Shown: one piece after another, positions 41,599 through 55,714 of the stretch
Layout of the letters: every line of letters begins with the position of its first letter
Numbering within the stretch: the first letter of the stretch is position 1
From: Rhodopseudomonas palustris
GTDB taxonomy: Bacteria; Pseudomonadota; Alphaproteobacteria; Rhizobiales; Xanthobacteraceae
Reading direction: 5' to 3'
DNA: 64,000 nt
NCBI RefSeq assembly: GCF_003591005.1
Contig: NZ_QYYD01000014.1
Span: 62,001 to 126,000, forward strand
The notes under the pieces: model-generated
Databases searched by the model: none
Told to the model about the DNA's origin: nothing
What the model saw: the letters and a program-made list of their open reading frames with translations, nothing else
Translations under genes and position numbers: made by a program

Positions 41599-42132
41599 TT
41601 ACTTCTTCTTGCCTTCCTTGCGGAAGATGAACTCGTCGGAATAGCGCACGCCCTTGCCCTTGTAGGGCTCCGGCGGACGATAATCGCGAATCTCGGCCGC
41701 GACCTGACCGACCTTCTGAGAGTCGATGCCGACGACGTTGATCTCGGTCGGCTTCGGCACCGTGATGGTGATGCCTTCCGGGATGTCGTACAGCACGTCG
41801 TGGCTGTAACCGAGCGCGAGCTGCAGCTTCTTGCCCTGCAGCGCGGCGCGATAACCGACGCCGGTGATCTCGAGCTTCTTCTCGAAGCCCTTGGTGACGC
41901 CTTCGACCAGATTCGCGATCTGGGCGCGAGCCGTGCCGTACAGCGCCTGGGCGCGGTTGGTTTCGTGGCGCGGCGCCACCTTCACCGAACCGTCCTCGAA
42001 CTTGACGTCGACGTCGTCGTGCACGACGAACTGAAGCTGACCCTTCGGCCCCTTCATCTTGACGGTCTGACCCTCGACGGTCGCCGTCACGCCGGACGGG
42101 ACCGTGACGGGCTTCTTGCCAACGCGTGACAT
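41599..42132 (-). CDS. rplF: 50S ribosomal protein L6
   Basis: 177 residues from [15 protein letters not shown] at the ATG at 42132; the further frame upstream is not conserved. Two homologous domains are visible, the second containing the L6 signature [25 protein letters not shown]6 sits near the factor-binding centre. A 111-nt gap separates it from rpsH. Confidence 0.98.
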   Translation of the reverse strand: MSRVGKKPVTVPSGVTATVEGQTVKMKGPKGQLQFVVHDDVDVKFEDGSVKVAPRHETNRAQALYGTARAQIANLVEGVTKGFEKKLEITGVGYRAALQGKKLQLALGYSHDVLYDIPEGITITVPKPTEINVVGIDSQKVGQVAAEIRDYRPPEPYKGKGVRYSDEFIFRKEGKKK

Positions 42133-42243
42133 GGTCGATCCTTTTTCAACCCTGCATCTTCCGGCGTGATCACGCCACGGTCGATGCTCCAATTTCCGTA
42201 TCTGTCGCGCGGCGGCCGGACCCTCCGGCCGTCGCGCCTGCGA

Positions 42244-42642
42244 TTAGAACACCGTGAACAGCACTTCGCCGCCGACATTGGCGTCGCGGGCGTCGTGATC
42301 GGCCATGATCCCCTTGGGGGTCGACAGCACCGAAATGCCGAGGCCGTTGTTGACGCGCGGCAGGTTCTTCACCGACGCATAGACGCGGCGGCCCGGACGC
42401 GACACGCGCTCGATCTCGCGGATCACCGGCTCGCCGTCGAAATACTTCAGTTCGATCTCGAGCTCGCTGCGGCCCGACGGATGCTCGACGCTGGCGTAGC
42501 CACGAATGTAGCCCTCGCTCTTCAGCACTTCGAGCACGTTGGCGCGCATCTTGGAGCCCGGGGTCGAAACCTTCGACTTCGAGCGCATCTGCGCGTTGCG
42601 GATGCGGGTGATGAGATCGCTGATCGGATCGTGCGTAGACAT
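42244..42642 (-). CDS. rpsH: 30S ribosomal protein S8
   Basis: 132 residues beginning [19 protein letters not shown] and ending with [33 protein letters not shown], the C-terminal RNA-binding part of S8. S8 binds the central domain of 16S rRNA and, in E. coli, represses the spc mRNA near rplE. No such hairpin was identified here. 15 nt from rpsN. Confidence 0.98.
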   Translation of the reverse strand: MSTHDPISDLITRIRNAQMRSKSKVSTPGSKMRANVLEVLKSEGYIRGYASVEHPSGRSELEIELKYFDGEPVIREIERVSRPGRRVYASVKNLPRVNNGLGISVLSTPKGIMADHDARDANVGGEVLFTVF

Positions 42643-42657
42643 CTGACGACCCTCCCC

Positions 42658-42963
42658 TTACCAGCTCGACTTCACGAGGCCCGGAACCAGGCCCTTCGAA
42701 CCCAGGTCGCGGATCGCGATACGGCTCAGCTTGTTCAGGCGATAGACCGAGCGGGAACGACCGGTGACTTCGCAGCGGTTGCGAATCCGGGTGGCCGACG
42801 AATTGCGCGGCATCTCGGCGAGCTTCAGGGTCGCCGCGAAACGCTCCTCCATCGGGAGGTCCTTGTCGGCGATGATGGCCTTGAGACGGGCGCGCTTCGG
42901 CGCCGCGTTCTTGCTCATCCTCTTCCGACGATTGTTCTTCTCGATCGAACTCTTCTTTGCCAT
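42658..42963 (-). CDS. rpsN: 30S ribosomal protein S14, zinc-free long form
   Basis: 101 residues. It has the [22 protein letters not shown] core and one cysteine only, so it is the C-minus, non-zinc-binding type of S14 rather than the four-Cys short form. N terminus [20 protein letters not shown]. Located 57 nt after rplE and 15 nt before rpsH. It belongs to the head of the 30S subunit. Confidence 0.97.
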   Translation of the reverse strand: MAKKSSIEKNNRRKRMSKNAAPKRARLKAIIADKDLPMEERFAATLKLAEMPRNSSATRIRNRCEVTGRSRSVYRLNKLSRIAIRDLGSKGLVPGLVKSSW

Positions 42964-43020
42964 GCCAGGCTCCTGGGTTTCCGCGTTTGAGAGGCAGATC
43001 AGCTCAAAGCTGTCAGCAAC

Positions 43021-43578
43021 TCACTGCCGGAACGGGAAATTGAATGCGGTCAACAACGCGCGCGCTTCGTCGTTGGTGCGCGCGGTCGTGCAAACGGTGA
43101 TGTCCATGCCCCACGACTCGCCGGTCTTGTCGAAGTCGATTTCGGGGAAAATGATGTGCTCCTTGATGCCGAGCGAGTAGTTGCCACGGCCGTCGAAGCT
43201 CTTCGGGTTCAGGCCGCGGAAGTCGCGGACGCGCGGCAGCGCGACCGTGATCAGGCGGTCGATGAACTCGTACATCTTGGCGCCGCGCAGCGTCACCTTG
43301 CAGCCGATCGGCTGATTCTCACGCAGCTTGAAGGTCGAGATCGCGACGCGCGAATAGGTCACGACCGCCTTCTGGCCGGCGATCAGCGACATGTCGGCCG
43401 CCGCCTGCTCGGCTTTCTTGCGATCGTTGACCGCTTCGCCGACGCCCATGTTCAGCACGACCTTGTCGAGCTTCGGAACCTGCATGGCGTTGGCGTAACC
43501 GAACTTCTCGGTCAGCGCGGTGCGGATGCTCTTGTCGTATTCCGTGCGCAGGCGCGGAACGTATGCGGTCTCAGCCAT
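43021..43578 (-). CDS. rplE: 50S ribosomal protein L5
   Basis: 185 residues. [43 protein letters not shown] and [29 protein letters not shown] are the L5 landmarks. L5 binds 5S rRNA and meets S13 and P-site tRNA. The start overlaps the end of rplX by 8 nt. Confidence 0.98.
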   Translation of the reverse strand: MAETAYVPRLRTEYDKSIRTALTEKFGYANAMQVPKLDKVVLNMGVGEAVNDRKKAEQAAADMSLIAGQKAVVTYSRVAISTFKLRENQPIGCKVTLRGAKMYEFIDRLITVALPRVRDFRGLNPKSFDGRGNYSLGIKEHIIFPEIDFDKTGESWGMDITVCTTARTNDEARALLTAFNFPFRQ

Positions 43579-43885
43579 CGATCTCTGCTCCCGAGCTCTT
43601 GGCGATACGAACCTTCTTGCCGTCCGCCAGGACCTTGAAACCGACGCGGGTCGGTTTGCCGTCCTTGCCGACGATCGCGATATTGGACAGGTGGATCGGC
43701 GCCTCTTTCGAGATGATGCCGCCTTCCTGGGTCTGGGTCTGCTTCTGGTGGCGCTTGATCATGTTGATGCCACGCACCAGCGCCACATCGGCGTCCGGAC
43801 GGACTTCGAACACTTCGCCGGTGCGACCCTTGTCGCGCCCGCTCAGTACGATGACCTTGTCACCCTTGCGGATCTTGGCGGCCAT
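43571..43885 (-). CDS. rplX: 50S ribosomal protein L24
   Basis: 104 residues from the ATG at 43885: [25 protein letters not shown] carries the KOW motif, followed by [30 protein letters not shown]24 initiates large-subunit assembly at the 5' end of 23S rRNA. The start ATG overlaps the rplN stop by 1 nt (TAATG) and the end overlaps rplE by 8 nt, so the three genes are translationally coupled. Confidence 0.97.
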   Translation of the reverse strand: MAAKIRKGDKVIVLSGRDKGRTGEVFEVRPDADVALVRGINMIKRHQKQTQTQEGGIISKEAPIHLSNIAIVGKDGKPTRVGFKVLADGKKVRIAKSSGAEIDG

Positions 43886-44253
43886 TACAGCACCTCCGGC
43901 GCCAGCGAGATGATCTTCATGTGGTTCTTCGCACGCAGCTCGCGCGGCACCGGCCCGAAAATACGGGTGCCGACCGGCTCGGACTGATTGTTGATCAGCA
44001 CGGCGGCGTTGCGGTCGAAGCGGATGACGGAGCCGTCGGGGCGGCGGATGTCCTTGCGGACCCGGACCACCACGGCCTTCATGACGTCGCCCTTCTTCAC
44101 CTTGCCGCGCGGAATCGCTTCCTTGATCGACACAACGATAACGTCGCCCACGGTGGCATAGCGGCGCTTGGAGCCCCCCAGCACCTTGATGCACATGACA
44201 CGGCGTGCGCCGGAATTATCGGCCACGTCGAGGTTGGTCTGCATCTGGATCAT
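43885..44253 (-). CDS. rplN: 50S ribosomal protein L14
   Basis: 122 residues, highly conserved: [33 protein letters not shown] at the N terminus and [30 protein letters not shown] at the C terminus. L14 faces S12 and 16S h14 across the intersubunit bridge and is the site of RsfS binding. 60 nt downstream of rpsQ. Confidence 0.98.
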   Translation of the reverse strand: MIQMQTNLDVADNSGARRVMCIKVLGGSKRRYATVGDVIVVSIKEAIPRGKVKKGDVMKAVVVRVRKDIRRPDGSVIRFDRNAAVLINNQSEPVGTRIFGPVPRELRAKNHMKIISLAPEVL

Positions 44254-44313
44254 TGATGCACCTCGTCCTCTCTCTAATGCGCGATTGCGCTCTCAACTGA
44301 TGCGCGAATGCGC

Positions 44314-44562
44314 TTAGGCGGTCTTCTTCGATTCGCCCCGGACCACGGTCCAGCGCTTGAGCTTGGAGATCGGCTTGCTCTCCTCGATCCACACGATGTC
44401 GCCCGGATGGAACTGATTGTTCTCGTCGTGGGCGTGGTAGTTCTTCGAGCGGCGGATCGTCTTCTTGTAGATCGGGTGGGTGAAGCGACGCTCCACCAGC
44501 ACCACAACGGTCTTGGCTTGCTTGTCGCTGACGACCACGCCCTGCAGGGTCCTCTTCGGCAT
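44314..44562 (-). CDS. rpsQ: 30S ribosomal protein S17
   Basis: 82 residues: [47 protein letters not shown] and [21 protein letters not shown], the OB-fold S17. It binds the 5' domain of 16S rRNA early in assembly. 10 nt from rpmC, 60 nt from rplN. Confidence 0.98.
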   Translation of the reverse strand: MPKRTLQGVVVSDKQAKTVVVLVERRFTHPIYKKTIRRSKNYHAHDENNQFHPGDIVWIEESKPISKLKRWTVVRGESKKTA

Positions 44563-44572
44563 GTTCGCGTCC

Positions 44573-44782
44573 TTACTTCGTCTTGCCGGCGCGCTTCTGC
44601 GCGGCGATGGTCTTGATCCGGGCGATGTCGCGACGGGCCTCGCGCAGCCGCGAGGTGTTCTCGAGCTGGCCGGTGGCGCGCTGGAAGCGCAGGTTGAAGC
44701 GCTCCTTCTTCAGATTGAGGATGGCGTCATCCATCTGGTCTTCGCTCATCGCGCGGATGTCGGCGGTCTTCATCTCGGCCAT
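44573..44782 (-). CDS. rpmC: 50S ribosomal protein L29
   Basis: 69 residues from the ATG at 44782 ([16 protein letters not shown]); GGAG lies 8 nt upstream of this ATG and only 2 nt from the next upstream ATG (44788), which decides the start. Two antiparallel helices, the second with [28 protein letters not shown]29 lies near the exit tunnel with L23 and helps dock SRP and trigger factor. 5 nt from the rplP stop. Confidence 0.97.
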   Translation of the reverse strand: MAEMKTADIRAMSEDQMDDAILNLKKERFNLRFQRATGQLENTSRLREARRDIARIKTIAAQKRAGKTK

Positions 44783-44787
44783 GTGCA

Positions 44788-45201
44788 TTACTCCGCGATA
44801 CGCGCGACGAAGCGCGTCTTGATCGGCAGCTTGGCGGCGGCGAGCGTCAGCGCTTCCTTGGCGAGCTGCTGGTTGACGCCGTCGATCTCGAACATCACCC
44901 GGCCCGGCTTGACCCGCGCCACCCACAATTCCGGCGCGCCCTTGCCGGAGCCCATGCGGACTTCGGCCGGCTTCTTCGACACCGGAACGTCCGGGAAGAT
45001 GCGGATCCAGACGCGGCCGGCACGCTTCATGTGACGGGTGAGCGCACGACGGGCGGCTTCGATCTGACGCGCGGTGACGCGCTCAGGCTCCATCGCCTTT
45101 AGGCCGAACTGGCCGAACGCCAGGGTCGCGCCCGACGACGCAACGCCGTGGATGCGGCCCTTGTGCGCCTTGCGGAACTTGGTCTTCTTTGGTTGCATCA
45201 T
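44788..45201 (-). CDS. rplP: 50S ribosomal protein L16
   Basis: 137 residues. [45 protein letters not shown] and the [26 protein letters not shown] loop, which reaches toward the A site, identify L16. The loop Arg in the MGSGKG region is the position of peptidyl-transferase-centre contacts. It follows rpsC by 32 nt. Confidence 0.98.
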   Translation of the reverse strand: MMQPKKTKFRKAHKGRIHGVASSGATLAFGQFGLKAMEPERVTARQIEAARRALTRHMKRAGRVWIRIFPDVPVSKKPAEVRMGSGKGAPELWVARVKPGRVMFEIDGVNQQLAKEALTLAAAKLPIKTRFVARIAE

Positions 45202-45233
45202 GGCTTACGCCCTCAAACCTTTTCCAGCTGCCG

Positions 45234-45932
<699 letters not shown>

Positions 45933-45954
45933 CGAAAGTCTCCCGCGCCTTCGC

Positions 45955-46341
45955 TTAAGCGCTTGCTTCTGCTTCGACCTGACGAACGACGATCGTCAGC
46001 TGCGCGAAGGGTTTGAAAATACGGCCCGAGCGACCACGGCCGCGCGGCGAGAAACGCTTCATCACGATGCCCTTGCCGACATGGGCTTCCGACACGACCA
46101 GCGCGTCGACGTCCAGATCGTGGTTGTTCTCGGCGTTGGCGATAGCCGATTCCAGGCACTTCTTCACGTCGACCGCGATCCGCTTGCGCGAAAAAGCGAG
46201 GTCGGCGAGCGCCGCCGAGGCGCTGCGGCCGCGGATCAGCTGAGCCACCAGGTTGAGCTTCTGCGGAGAAACGCGAAGCATCCGGGCGACGGCCTTCGCC
46301 TCGTTATCCGGGAGGCTCCGTTCGCGCTTGGGTTTGCTCAT
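45955..46341 (-). CDS. rplV: 50S ribosomal protein L22
   Basis: 128 residues. The N-terminal [23 protein letters not shown] and C-terminal [24 protein letters not shown] are L22 signatures; its long beta-hairpin lines the exit tunnel, where macrolide-resistance changes occur. 10 nt from rpsS and 22 nt from rpsC. Confidence 0.98.
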   Translation of the reverse strand: MSKPKRERSLPDNEAKAVARMLRVSPQKLNLVAQLIRGRSASAALADLAFSRKRIAVDVKKCLESAIANAENNHDLDVDALVVSEAHVGKGIVMKRFSPRGRGRSGRIFKPFAQLTIVVRQVEAEASA

Positions 46342-46351
46342 GGCTTCGTCC

Positions 46352-46630
46352 TCAACCCTTCTTCGACTTCTTGTCGCCGGAGTGGCCGTGGAACGTGCGG
46401 GTCGGCGAGAACTCGCCGAACTTGTGACCCACCATTTCCTCGTTCACCGACACCGGGACGTGCTTCTGGCCGTTGTAGACGCCGAAAGTCAGCCCGACGA
46501 ACTGCGGCAGGATGGTGGAGCGGCGGCTCCAGATCTTGATGACGTCGTGACGGCCCGACGCGCGCGCCGCATCCGCCTTCTTCAGCAGCGAGCCCTCGAC
46601 GAACGGGCCCTTCCAGACTGAGCGAACCAT
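46352..46630 (-). CDS. rpsS: 30S ribosomal protein S19
   Basis: 92 residues from [61 protein letters not shown] and the basic end [14 protein letters not shown] are typical. S19 pairs with S13 in the 30S head near the A site. 11 nt after rplB. Confidence 0.98.
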   Translation of the reverse strand: MVRSVWKGPFVEGSLLKKADAARASGRHDVIKIWSRRSTILPQFVGLTFGVYNGQKHVPVSVNEEMVGHKFGEFSPTRTFHGHSGDKKSKKG

Positions 46631-46641
46631 GTCCGGCTTCC

Positions 46642-47478
46642 TTACTTCTTCTTCCGCTTGTGGCGGCTGATGAGAATGAACTTGTCGGTCGACTTGTTCG
46701 AGCGGGTCTTCTTGCCCTTGGTCGGCTTGCCCCACGGGGTCACCGGGTGACGGCCGCCCGAGGTGCGTCCTTCACCACCGCCGTGCGGATGGTCGATCGG
46801 GTTCATCACGACGCCGCGGTTGTGCGGGCGGCGGCCGAGCCAGCGCTTGCGGCCGGCCTTGCCGATCGAGATGTTCATGTGGTCCGGGTTCGACACCGCA
46901 CCGATGGTGGCGGTGCAGCGGCCGTGGACCAGGCGCTGTTCGCCCGAGTTGAGGCGGACGATGACGTAGTCGTGGTCACGACCGACGAGCTGGGCGTAGG
47001 TGCCGGCCGAGCGGGCGATCTGGCCGCCCTTCCCGATCTTCAGCTCGATGTTGTGCACGATGGTGCCGACCGGCATGTTGCCGAGCGGCATGACGTTGCC
47101 CGGCTTCACGTCGACATACGAACCGGCGATCACGCTGTCGCCGACCGCGAGGCGCTGCGGAGCCAGGATGTAGGCCTGCTCGCCGTCCTCGTACTTGATC
47201 AGCGCGATGAACGCGGTGCGGTTCGGATCGTATTCAAGGCGCTCGACCTTGGCCGGAACGTCGACCTTGGTGCGCTTGAAATCGACCATGCGATAGGTCT
47301 GCTTGTGACCGCCGCCGCGGAAGCGCACAGTGATCCGGCCGGTGTTGTTACGACCGCCCGCCTGGTTCTTGCCTTCGGTCAGCGACTTGACCGGCTTGCC
47401 CTTGTACAGGGCCGAACGATCGACCATCACCAGCTGGCGCTGGCCCGGCGTCGTGGGATTGAACTTCTTCAGTGCCAT
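46642..47478 (-). CDS. rplB: 50S ribosomal protein L2
   Basis: 278 residues: [22 protein letters not shown], then [28 protein letters not shown] and the C-terminal [35 protein letters not shown] with the catalytic-centre-adjacent histidine ([10 protein letters not shown]). L2 is needed for subunit association and peptidyl transferase assembly. 13 nt from rplW. Confidence 0.98.
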   Translation of the reverse strand: MALKKFNPTTPGQRQLVMVDRSALYKGKPVKSLTEGKNQAGGRNNTGRITVRFRGGGHKQTYRMVDFKRTKVDVPAKVERLEYDPNRTAFIALIKYEDGEQAYILAPQRLAVGDSVIAGSYVDVKPGNVMPLGNMPVGTIVHNIELKIGKGGQIARSAGTYAQLVGRDHDYVIVRLNSGEQRLVHGRCTATIGAVSNPDHMNISIGKAGRKRWLGRRPHNRGVVMNPIDHPHGGGEGRTSGGRHPVTPWGKPTKGKKTRSNKSTDKFILISRHKRKKK

Positions 47479-47491
47479 GGTCGGTCCCGCC

Positions 47492-47791
47492 TTACAGTCC
47501 GGTGGTCACGTCGATGCGATGACCCTCTTCCAGGGTCACGACCGCACGCTTGGTGTCCGACTGCGTGCCGAAGGTGCCGCGGAAGGACTTCGACTTGCCC
47601 TTGCGCACCAGCGTGTTCACGCTCTTCACCTTGACGTCGAACAGCTTCTCGACGGCTTCCTTGATCTGCGGCTTGGTGGCGCCGCCCAGAACCTTGAACA
47701 CGACCTTGTTGAACTCGGAGGCCGTGGTCGCCTTTTCGGTCACCACCGGAGCGACGATGACGTCGTAGTGGCGCGGATCGATGTTTTTCAT
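47492..47791 (-). CDS. rplW: 50S ribosomal protein L23
   Basis: 99 residues. [24 protein letters not shown] and [33 protein letters not shown] mark L23, the tunnel-exit docking protein for trigger factor and SRP. The ATG overlaps the rplD stop by 4 nt. Confidence 0.98.
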   Translation of the reverse strand: MKNIDPRHYDVIVAPVVTEKATTASEFNKVVFKVLGGATKPQIKEAVEKLFDVKVKSVNTLVRKGKSKSFRGTFGTQSDTKRAVVTLEEGHRIDVTTGL

Positions 47792-48408
47792 TTGAAGCGC
47801 GCCTCCAACGCATCCAGCGCAGCCTTGGTCAGCACCAGCTTCTGGCGGCGCACAATGTCATAGACGTTGATGCCCTGGATCGGCAGCACGTCGATGTTCG
47901 GAATGTTGCGGGCCGCCGTGGCGAAACCGGTGTTCACCTCGGCGCCGTCGATGATCAGCGCGCTGGTCAGGCCGAGGCCGGTGAACGCACCGACCAGAGC
48001 CTTGGTCTTGGCGGCTTCCAGCTCGGCCTTGTCGAGCACAATCAGACCGCCGCCCTTGGCCTTGGCCGACAGAGCGTGCTTCAGCGCCAGGGCGCGAACC
48101 TTCTTCGGCAGGTCGATGGCGTGCGAGCGCACCACCGGGCCGAACGCACGGCCACCGCCGCGGAACTGCGGCACGCGCTGCGAACCGTGGCGAGCACCGC
48201 CGGTGCCCTTCTGCTTGTACATCTTCTTGCCGGTGCGCCAGATCTCGGCGCGGCCCTTGGCCTTGTGAGTGCCGGCCTGACGCTTGGCGAGCTGCCAAAT
48301 CACGCAGCGCTGCACGATGTCCTGGCGCGGCTCGAGACCGAAGATGGTGTCGGACAGCTGGACCGAGCCGGCTTCCTTACCCTCGAGAGTGGTGACCTTC
48401 AATTCCAT
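47788..48408 (-). CDS. rplD: 50S ribosomal protein L4
   Basis: 206 residues from [14 protein letters not shown] (ATG at 48408). The conserved loop with [40 protein letters not shown] lines the exit tunnel; the C-terminal domain follows. In E. coli L4 autoregulates the S10 operon via the leader; a matching leader structure was not searched for. 1 nt separates it from rplC. Confidence 0.98.
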   Translation of the reverse strand: MELKVTTLEGKEAGSVQLSDTIFGLEPRQDIVQRCVIWQLAKRQAGTHKAKGRAEIWRTGKKMYKQKGTGGARHGSQRVPQFRGGGRAFGPVVRSHAIDLPKKVRALALKHALSAKAKGGGLIVLDKAELEAAKTKALVGAFTGLGLTSALIIDGAEVNTGFATAARNIPNIDVLPIQGINVYDIVRRQKLVLTKAALDALEARFK

Positions 48409-48409
48409 C

Positions 48410-49135
48410 TCACACACCCTCCTGCTCGGCAGCCGGAGCCGCAGCTTCGTCGCCGCCATTCGCCAGCCGGAACTTGCCCGGCTTCGGCGCATCGGCCGGC
48501 AGCGCCTTCTTCACGGCGTCGCGCACCGAGATCCAGCCACCCTTGGTGCCGGGAACGGCACCCTCGACCAGGATCAGGCCGCGCTCGACGTCGGTCTGCA
48601 CCACACGCAGGTTCAGCGTGGTGATGCGATCGACGCCCATGTGGCCAGGCATCTTCTTGTTCTTGAAGGTCTTGCCGGGATCCTGACGGCCGCCGGTCGA
48701 ACCGATCGAACGGTGCGAGACCGACACGCCGTGAGTGGCGCGCAGACCGCCGAAATTCCAGCGCTTCATGCCGCCGGCGAAGCCCTTGCCGGTCGAAGTG
48801 CCGGTGACGTCGACGAACTGGCCGACGACGAAATGGTCGGCCTGAATCTCGGCGCCGACCGGGATCAGCGCGTCCTCGGACACGCGGAATTCGGCGACCT
48901 TGCGCTTCGGTTCGACCTTGGCGACGGCGAACTGACCGCGCTCGGCCTTCGGCATGTACACGGTCTTGCGCGAGCCGGAGCCGAGCTGCAGCGCCACGTA
49001 TCCGTTCTTCTCAGTGGTGCGGTGGGCCAGCACCTGGCAGTTGCCCAGCTTCAGCACGGTCACGGGGATATGTTCGCCGGCCTCTGTAAAGACCCGCGTC
49101 ATCCCGACCTTCTGTGCGATCACTCCGGAGCGCAT
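48410..49135 (-). CDS. rplC: 50S ribosomal protein L3
   Basis: 241 residues. Start [30 protein letters not shown]; the central loop [27 protein letters not shown] carries the Gln that PrmB methylates in many bacteria. The C-terminal tail (PAAEQEGV) is acidic and specific. L3 is an early assembly protein. 49 nt after rpsJ. Confidence 0.98.
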   Translation of the reverse strand: MRSGVIAQKVGMTRVFTEAGEHIPVTVLKLGNCQVLAHRTTEKNGYVALQLGSGSRKTVYMPKAERGQFAVAKVEPKRKVAEFRVSEDALIPVGAEIQADHFVVGQFVDVTGTSTGKGFAGGMKRWNFGGLRATHGVSVSHRSIGSTGGRQDPGKTFKNKKMPGHMGVDRITTLNLRVVQTDVERGLILVEGAVPGTKGGWISVRDAVKKALPADAPKPGKFRLANGGDEAAAPAAEQEGV

Positions 49136-49184
49136 CGGCGTGCTTCCTGTTCTTTCTGTCCGCTAGTAACCGGACTGTCCAATC

Positions 49185-49493
49185 TCAGAGCTTGATTTCG
49201 ACGTCGACGCCGGCGGCGAGGTCGAGCTTCATCAGCGCGTCCACGGTCTGCGGGGTCGGGTCGACGATGTCGAGCAGGCGCTTGTGGGTGCGCATCTCGA
49301 ACTGCTCGCGGCTCTTCTTATCGACGTGCGGCGAACGGTTGACGGTGAACTTCTCGATCCGGGTCGGCAGCGGGATCGGCCCGCGCACCTGCGCACCGGT
49401 TCGCTTCGCGGTGTTGACGATCTCACGCGTCGACGTATCGAGAATCCGATGGTCGAACGCCTTGAGGCGAATGCGAATATTTTGGCCGTTCAT
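49185..49493 (-). CDS. rpsJ: 30S ribosomal protein S10 / transcription factor NusE
   Basis: 102 residues from [19 protein letters not shown] (ATG at 49493; the ATG six codons upstream adds an unconserved extension). [36 protein letters not shown], here starting TGAQ, identifies it. S10 acts in the 30S head and, as NusE, in transcription-translation coupling and antitermination. First gene of the S10 block, 84 nt after tuf. Confidence 0.98.
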
Positions 49494-49513
49494 TGCCGTA
49501 TCTTTCTTCAATT

Positions 49514-49577
49514 AGCCAATGGTGAGTAGTGAGTGGCGAACGAGGCTTCGTCCGCCACTCTCTATTCGCTATTCGCC
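49514..49577. repeat. Palindromic insert between tuf and rpsJ
   Basis: AATGGTGAGTAGTGAGTGGCGAA and GCCACTCTCTATTCGCTATTCGCC form imperfect inverted arms filling most of the 84-nt tuf-rpsJ gap. Related in sequence to the rpsM-rpsK insert at 36588-36656. Confidence 0.6.
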
Positions 49578-50768
<1,191 letters not shown>

Positions 50769-50807
50769 CGCTCTTCTCCGTTCAGTCGCGGCTTACGCCG
50801 GCGACAA

Positions 50808-52880
<2,073 letters not shown>

Positions 52881-52910
52881 GACGTCTTCCTTGATTCCGT
52901 TGCTTCGCCG

Positions 52911-53396
<486 letters not shown>

Positions 53397-53768
53397 TTAC
53401 TTGGGACGCTTCGCGCCGTACTTCGAACGGCGCTGCTTACGGTTCTTGACGCCCTGGGTATCGAGGACGCCGCGGAGGATGTGGTAGCGCACGCCCGGCA
53501 AGTCCTTGACGCGGCCGCCGCGGATCATGACCACCGAGTGCTCCTGAAGGTTGTGGCCCTCACCCGGGATGTAGCCGATCACCTCGAAGCCGTTGGTCAG
53601 CCGAACCTTGGCGACCTTACGAAGCGCCGAGTTCGGCTTCTTCGGCGTCGTGGTGTAGACGCGGGTGCACACGCCGCGCTTCTGCGGCGACTGCTGGAGC
53701 GCCGGGACCTTCTTGCGCGACTTCTGCACCGCGCGCGGATTTGCGATCAGCTGGTTGATCGTCGGCAT
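53397..53768 (-). CDS. rpsL: 30S ribosomal protein S12
   Basis: 123 residues from [20 protein letters not shown] (ATG at 53768; the frame continues upstream to 53924 without S12-like sequence). [16 protein letters not shown] and [17 protein letters not shown] carry lysines at the classical streptomycin-resistance positions (about 43 and 88), so wild-type streptomycin sensitivity is expected. S12 monitors decoding. A hairpin lies 25-45 nt upstream of the start, and the cluster promoter must lie in the 849-nt gap before the next gene. Confidence 0.98.
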   Translation of the reverse strand: MPTINQLIANPRAVQKSRKKVPALQQSPQKRGVCTRVYTTTPKKPNSALRKVAKVRLTNGFEVIGYIPGEGHNLQEHSVVMIRGGRVKDLPGVRYHILRGVLDTQGVKNRKQRRSKYGAKRPK

Positions 53769-54617
53769 CTTCGCCTTCACCCTTAGCTTCGCGCGAAACT
53801 TCGAGAGTTTCGCAAATTCGTTCGGGGCACCCGCCCCAGCGGCCGCCTCACCCGGCCGGACACGTCCGACCACGCAAAGCGAAATTGCGCCAGCCACCCA
53901 TCGCTGAGCGGAAAGCGCATCCATGCAACAGAGGACCGCAGCAAAAACCGGACAGCATCTGCTGACCGGCTAGTACCGAGGTCATGCTTCCAAAACCGTC
54001 CTCAGGAGATGATTGCTCGAGAGAACGCTGAACGTCCTGGCATTGCCTGGCTTATAGAGACAGCGTCTGAGCGTCTTGGGTCGAGGTTGGTGCCCGAATT
54101 CCGCGAGGAAGTTTGGGTGGTCCGTTCCGACGTTGGCGAAGCTCACCGCCTGTCTTGAAGTGGCCGGGTTTTATCGGTGCGGCACCTGCAAGTCAAGGCC
54201 AAACCCTGCGTCAGATGACGATATGACGTCATGCGCTGCACCCTGCCCGCTTGGCGGCAGACCCACGTGGACAGGGACTTCTTGCATCTCCCAGTGTGCG
54301 ATGCAAACGCGCCTGCGAGTAGACCAGTTGCGACTGTTCCGGCCAATTCCGCGTGCCGCGCCGGGGAATCGGCAAAATCGCTGCCATCCTGACTGGGGCG
54401 GCAGCGTAAGAAGAGAATCGTGGCACGAGTTGGTGAACGATTCGTAACGGCAGCCCTCCACGATTCGCGGCTCTGCAATTAGAGGTAGTAGGTTGATTTG
54501 ACTGCTCGCTCGTGGAGTACGTTTGCGCCCTCGGCAGATGCCCGATTGCGCGGTGCCTGATCGGCATGCTTACTGTTCCCGCAAGGCTCACGGCTCATTT
54601 CGGGGACCAGCCGATCA
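53769..54617. other. Long intergenic leader of the str operon
   Basis: No gene is supported in this 849-nt gap; open frames on both strands lack conserved sequence. It must contain the promoter for the rpsL-led cluster and that of the divergent exported-protein gene. No convincing -35/-10 hexamers or tRNA were found by eye. Contains a hairpin near rpsL (see separate entry). Confidence 0.6.
53793..53813 (-). promoter_or_regulatory. Leader hairpin upstream of rpsL
   Basis: GCGAAACT-TCGAG-AGTTTCGC is an 8-bp perfect stem with a 5-nt loop, ending 25 nt from the rpsL start. In an r-protein leader this may be a site for autogenous or attenuation control. It could also be fortuitous. Confidence 0.4.
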
Positions 54618-55520
54618 ATGCAGCGGACCTCGACCACAAGGGCACGACGACCGCGCCGTGTCCACGCAGGCTGCCTGGTTTTGGCGATGCTGGCACTGGC
54701 GCCAGCTGACGCGCGTGCTGCGGACGAGGACGAGGACACCAAGCCGTCACCGCCGCAGGTGTATCTCGATCTGCGGACATCCTATTCGCGCGTGCCTGCC
54801 GGCGCCTTGTCGATCGGCTTCAGCACGCCATCGAGCATGCTGGCCCGCCTGTCCGAATTGACGCTGCGGCCGACGCCGTCCCTGCCGGCCAGCCAGGGAG
54901 TGGCGTGGGACGTGCCGCTGACCGTCGACGTCAACGATCAGGTGTCGCTGTATGGCGGCTTCAGCGCCACGACGTCGCAGGCCGGCGATTCGGCCTGGAC
55001 CCCGGTCGCGATCACCAGTTGGAATGTCGGGGTACAGGCCGAGATCTATCAGCAGAACGGCGGCCCCATCCCCACCCTGACGCTGCAGACCACGCTGACC
55101 CGGGCGCTACCGTCCGGGCCGCTCGCCACCACCTCGCTTAACAATGTGCTCGAGGCCAGCTACGCGCTGAATGCGGACGAAACCCGCGGCCTACTCGCCG
55201 GCATGCAATCGACCCTGACGGCGATCGACGCCGACCGCGCCGAGATCCGGCCGAACTGGGTCGGCTATGTCGGCGGCTTCTATCAATGGGACAATAACTG
55301 GAAGGTAACCGGCCGCGTCGGCGTCCAGTCGTTCGGCGGTGCCCAGTTGCTCAATCTGGCGCCGCTGGCGGCCTTCACCGAGCCGATCGTTCGGTTCGAC
55401 CTCGACAAGATGGACGACAACGACAACCGCCTGTTCGGCCTCACCGCCCAGATCGCCTGGACGCCGAAACCGGCGTATCAGCTGACGCTGCGAACGCCGC
55501 TGTTTCTGACGAAGAACTGA
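54618..55520 (+). CDS. Exported beta-barrel-like protein of unknown function, 300 aa
   Basis: The N terminus is basic (about 17 residues) and then hydrophobic (GCLVLAMLALAPADARA), a signal peptide with cleavage after ARA near residue 34. The mature part is rich in alternating strands (VSLYGGFSATTS, TPVAITSWNVGVQAEIYQ, WVGYVGGFYQWDNNWKVTGRVGVQSFGG) ending QLTLRTPLFLTKN, resembling an outer-membrane or porin-like barrel. The acidic spacer EDEDTKPSPP follows the signal. No family recognised. It is divergent from the str cluster and convergent with the ABC exporter gene. Confidence 0.75.
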   Translation: MQRTSTTRARRPRRVHAGCLVLAMLALAPADARAADEDEDTKPSPPQVYLDLRTSYSRVPAGALSIGFSTPSSMLARLSELTLRPTPSLPASQGVAWDVPLTVDVNDQVSLYGGFSATTSQAGDSAWTPVAITSWNVGVQAEIYQQNGGPIPTLTLQTTLTRALPSGPLATTSLNNVLEASYALNADETRGLLAGMQSTLTAIDADRAEIRPNWVGYVGGFYQWDNNWKVTGRVGVQSFGGAQLLNLAPLAAFTEPIVRFDLDKMDDNDNRLFGLTAQIAWTPKPAYQLTLRTPLFLTKN

Positions 55521-55607
55521 ACGGTGCTTGGACATTCGCGCAGAGCGGTCTTTGCAGGTGACCTGCTTGGCGAAGTCGTCGGCTCCCGAAACACGACGTC
55601 AACCCCG

Positions 55608-55692
55608 CCGTCATTGCGAGCGAAGCGAAGCAATCCAGAAGCGCCGTGCTCGAAGCTGGATTGCTTCGTCGCTTCGCTCCTCGCAATGACGG
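55608..55692. repeat. Palindromic repeat CGTCATTGCGAGCGAAGCGA family, copy 2
   Basis: Nearly identical to the element at 34285-34369 (arms CCGTCATTGCGAGCGAAGCG, CAATCCAG/CTGGATTG, end TCGCAATGACGG). It sits between the convergent exported-protein and ABC-exporter genes and probably separates their transcripts. Confidence 0.8.
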
Positions 55693-55714
55693 GGAGAGGC
55701 CGAGCCGGACCCTC

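Noticed and set aside
53769-54617. Possible tRNA or small gene in the long gap before rpsL
   Set aside because: No cloverleaf or conserved TΨC-type sequence was recognised and no frame had protein-like sequence with a start signal.
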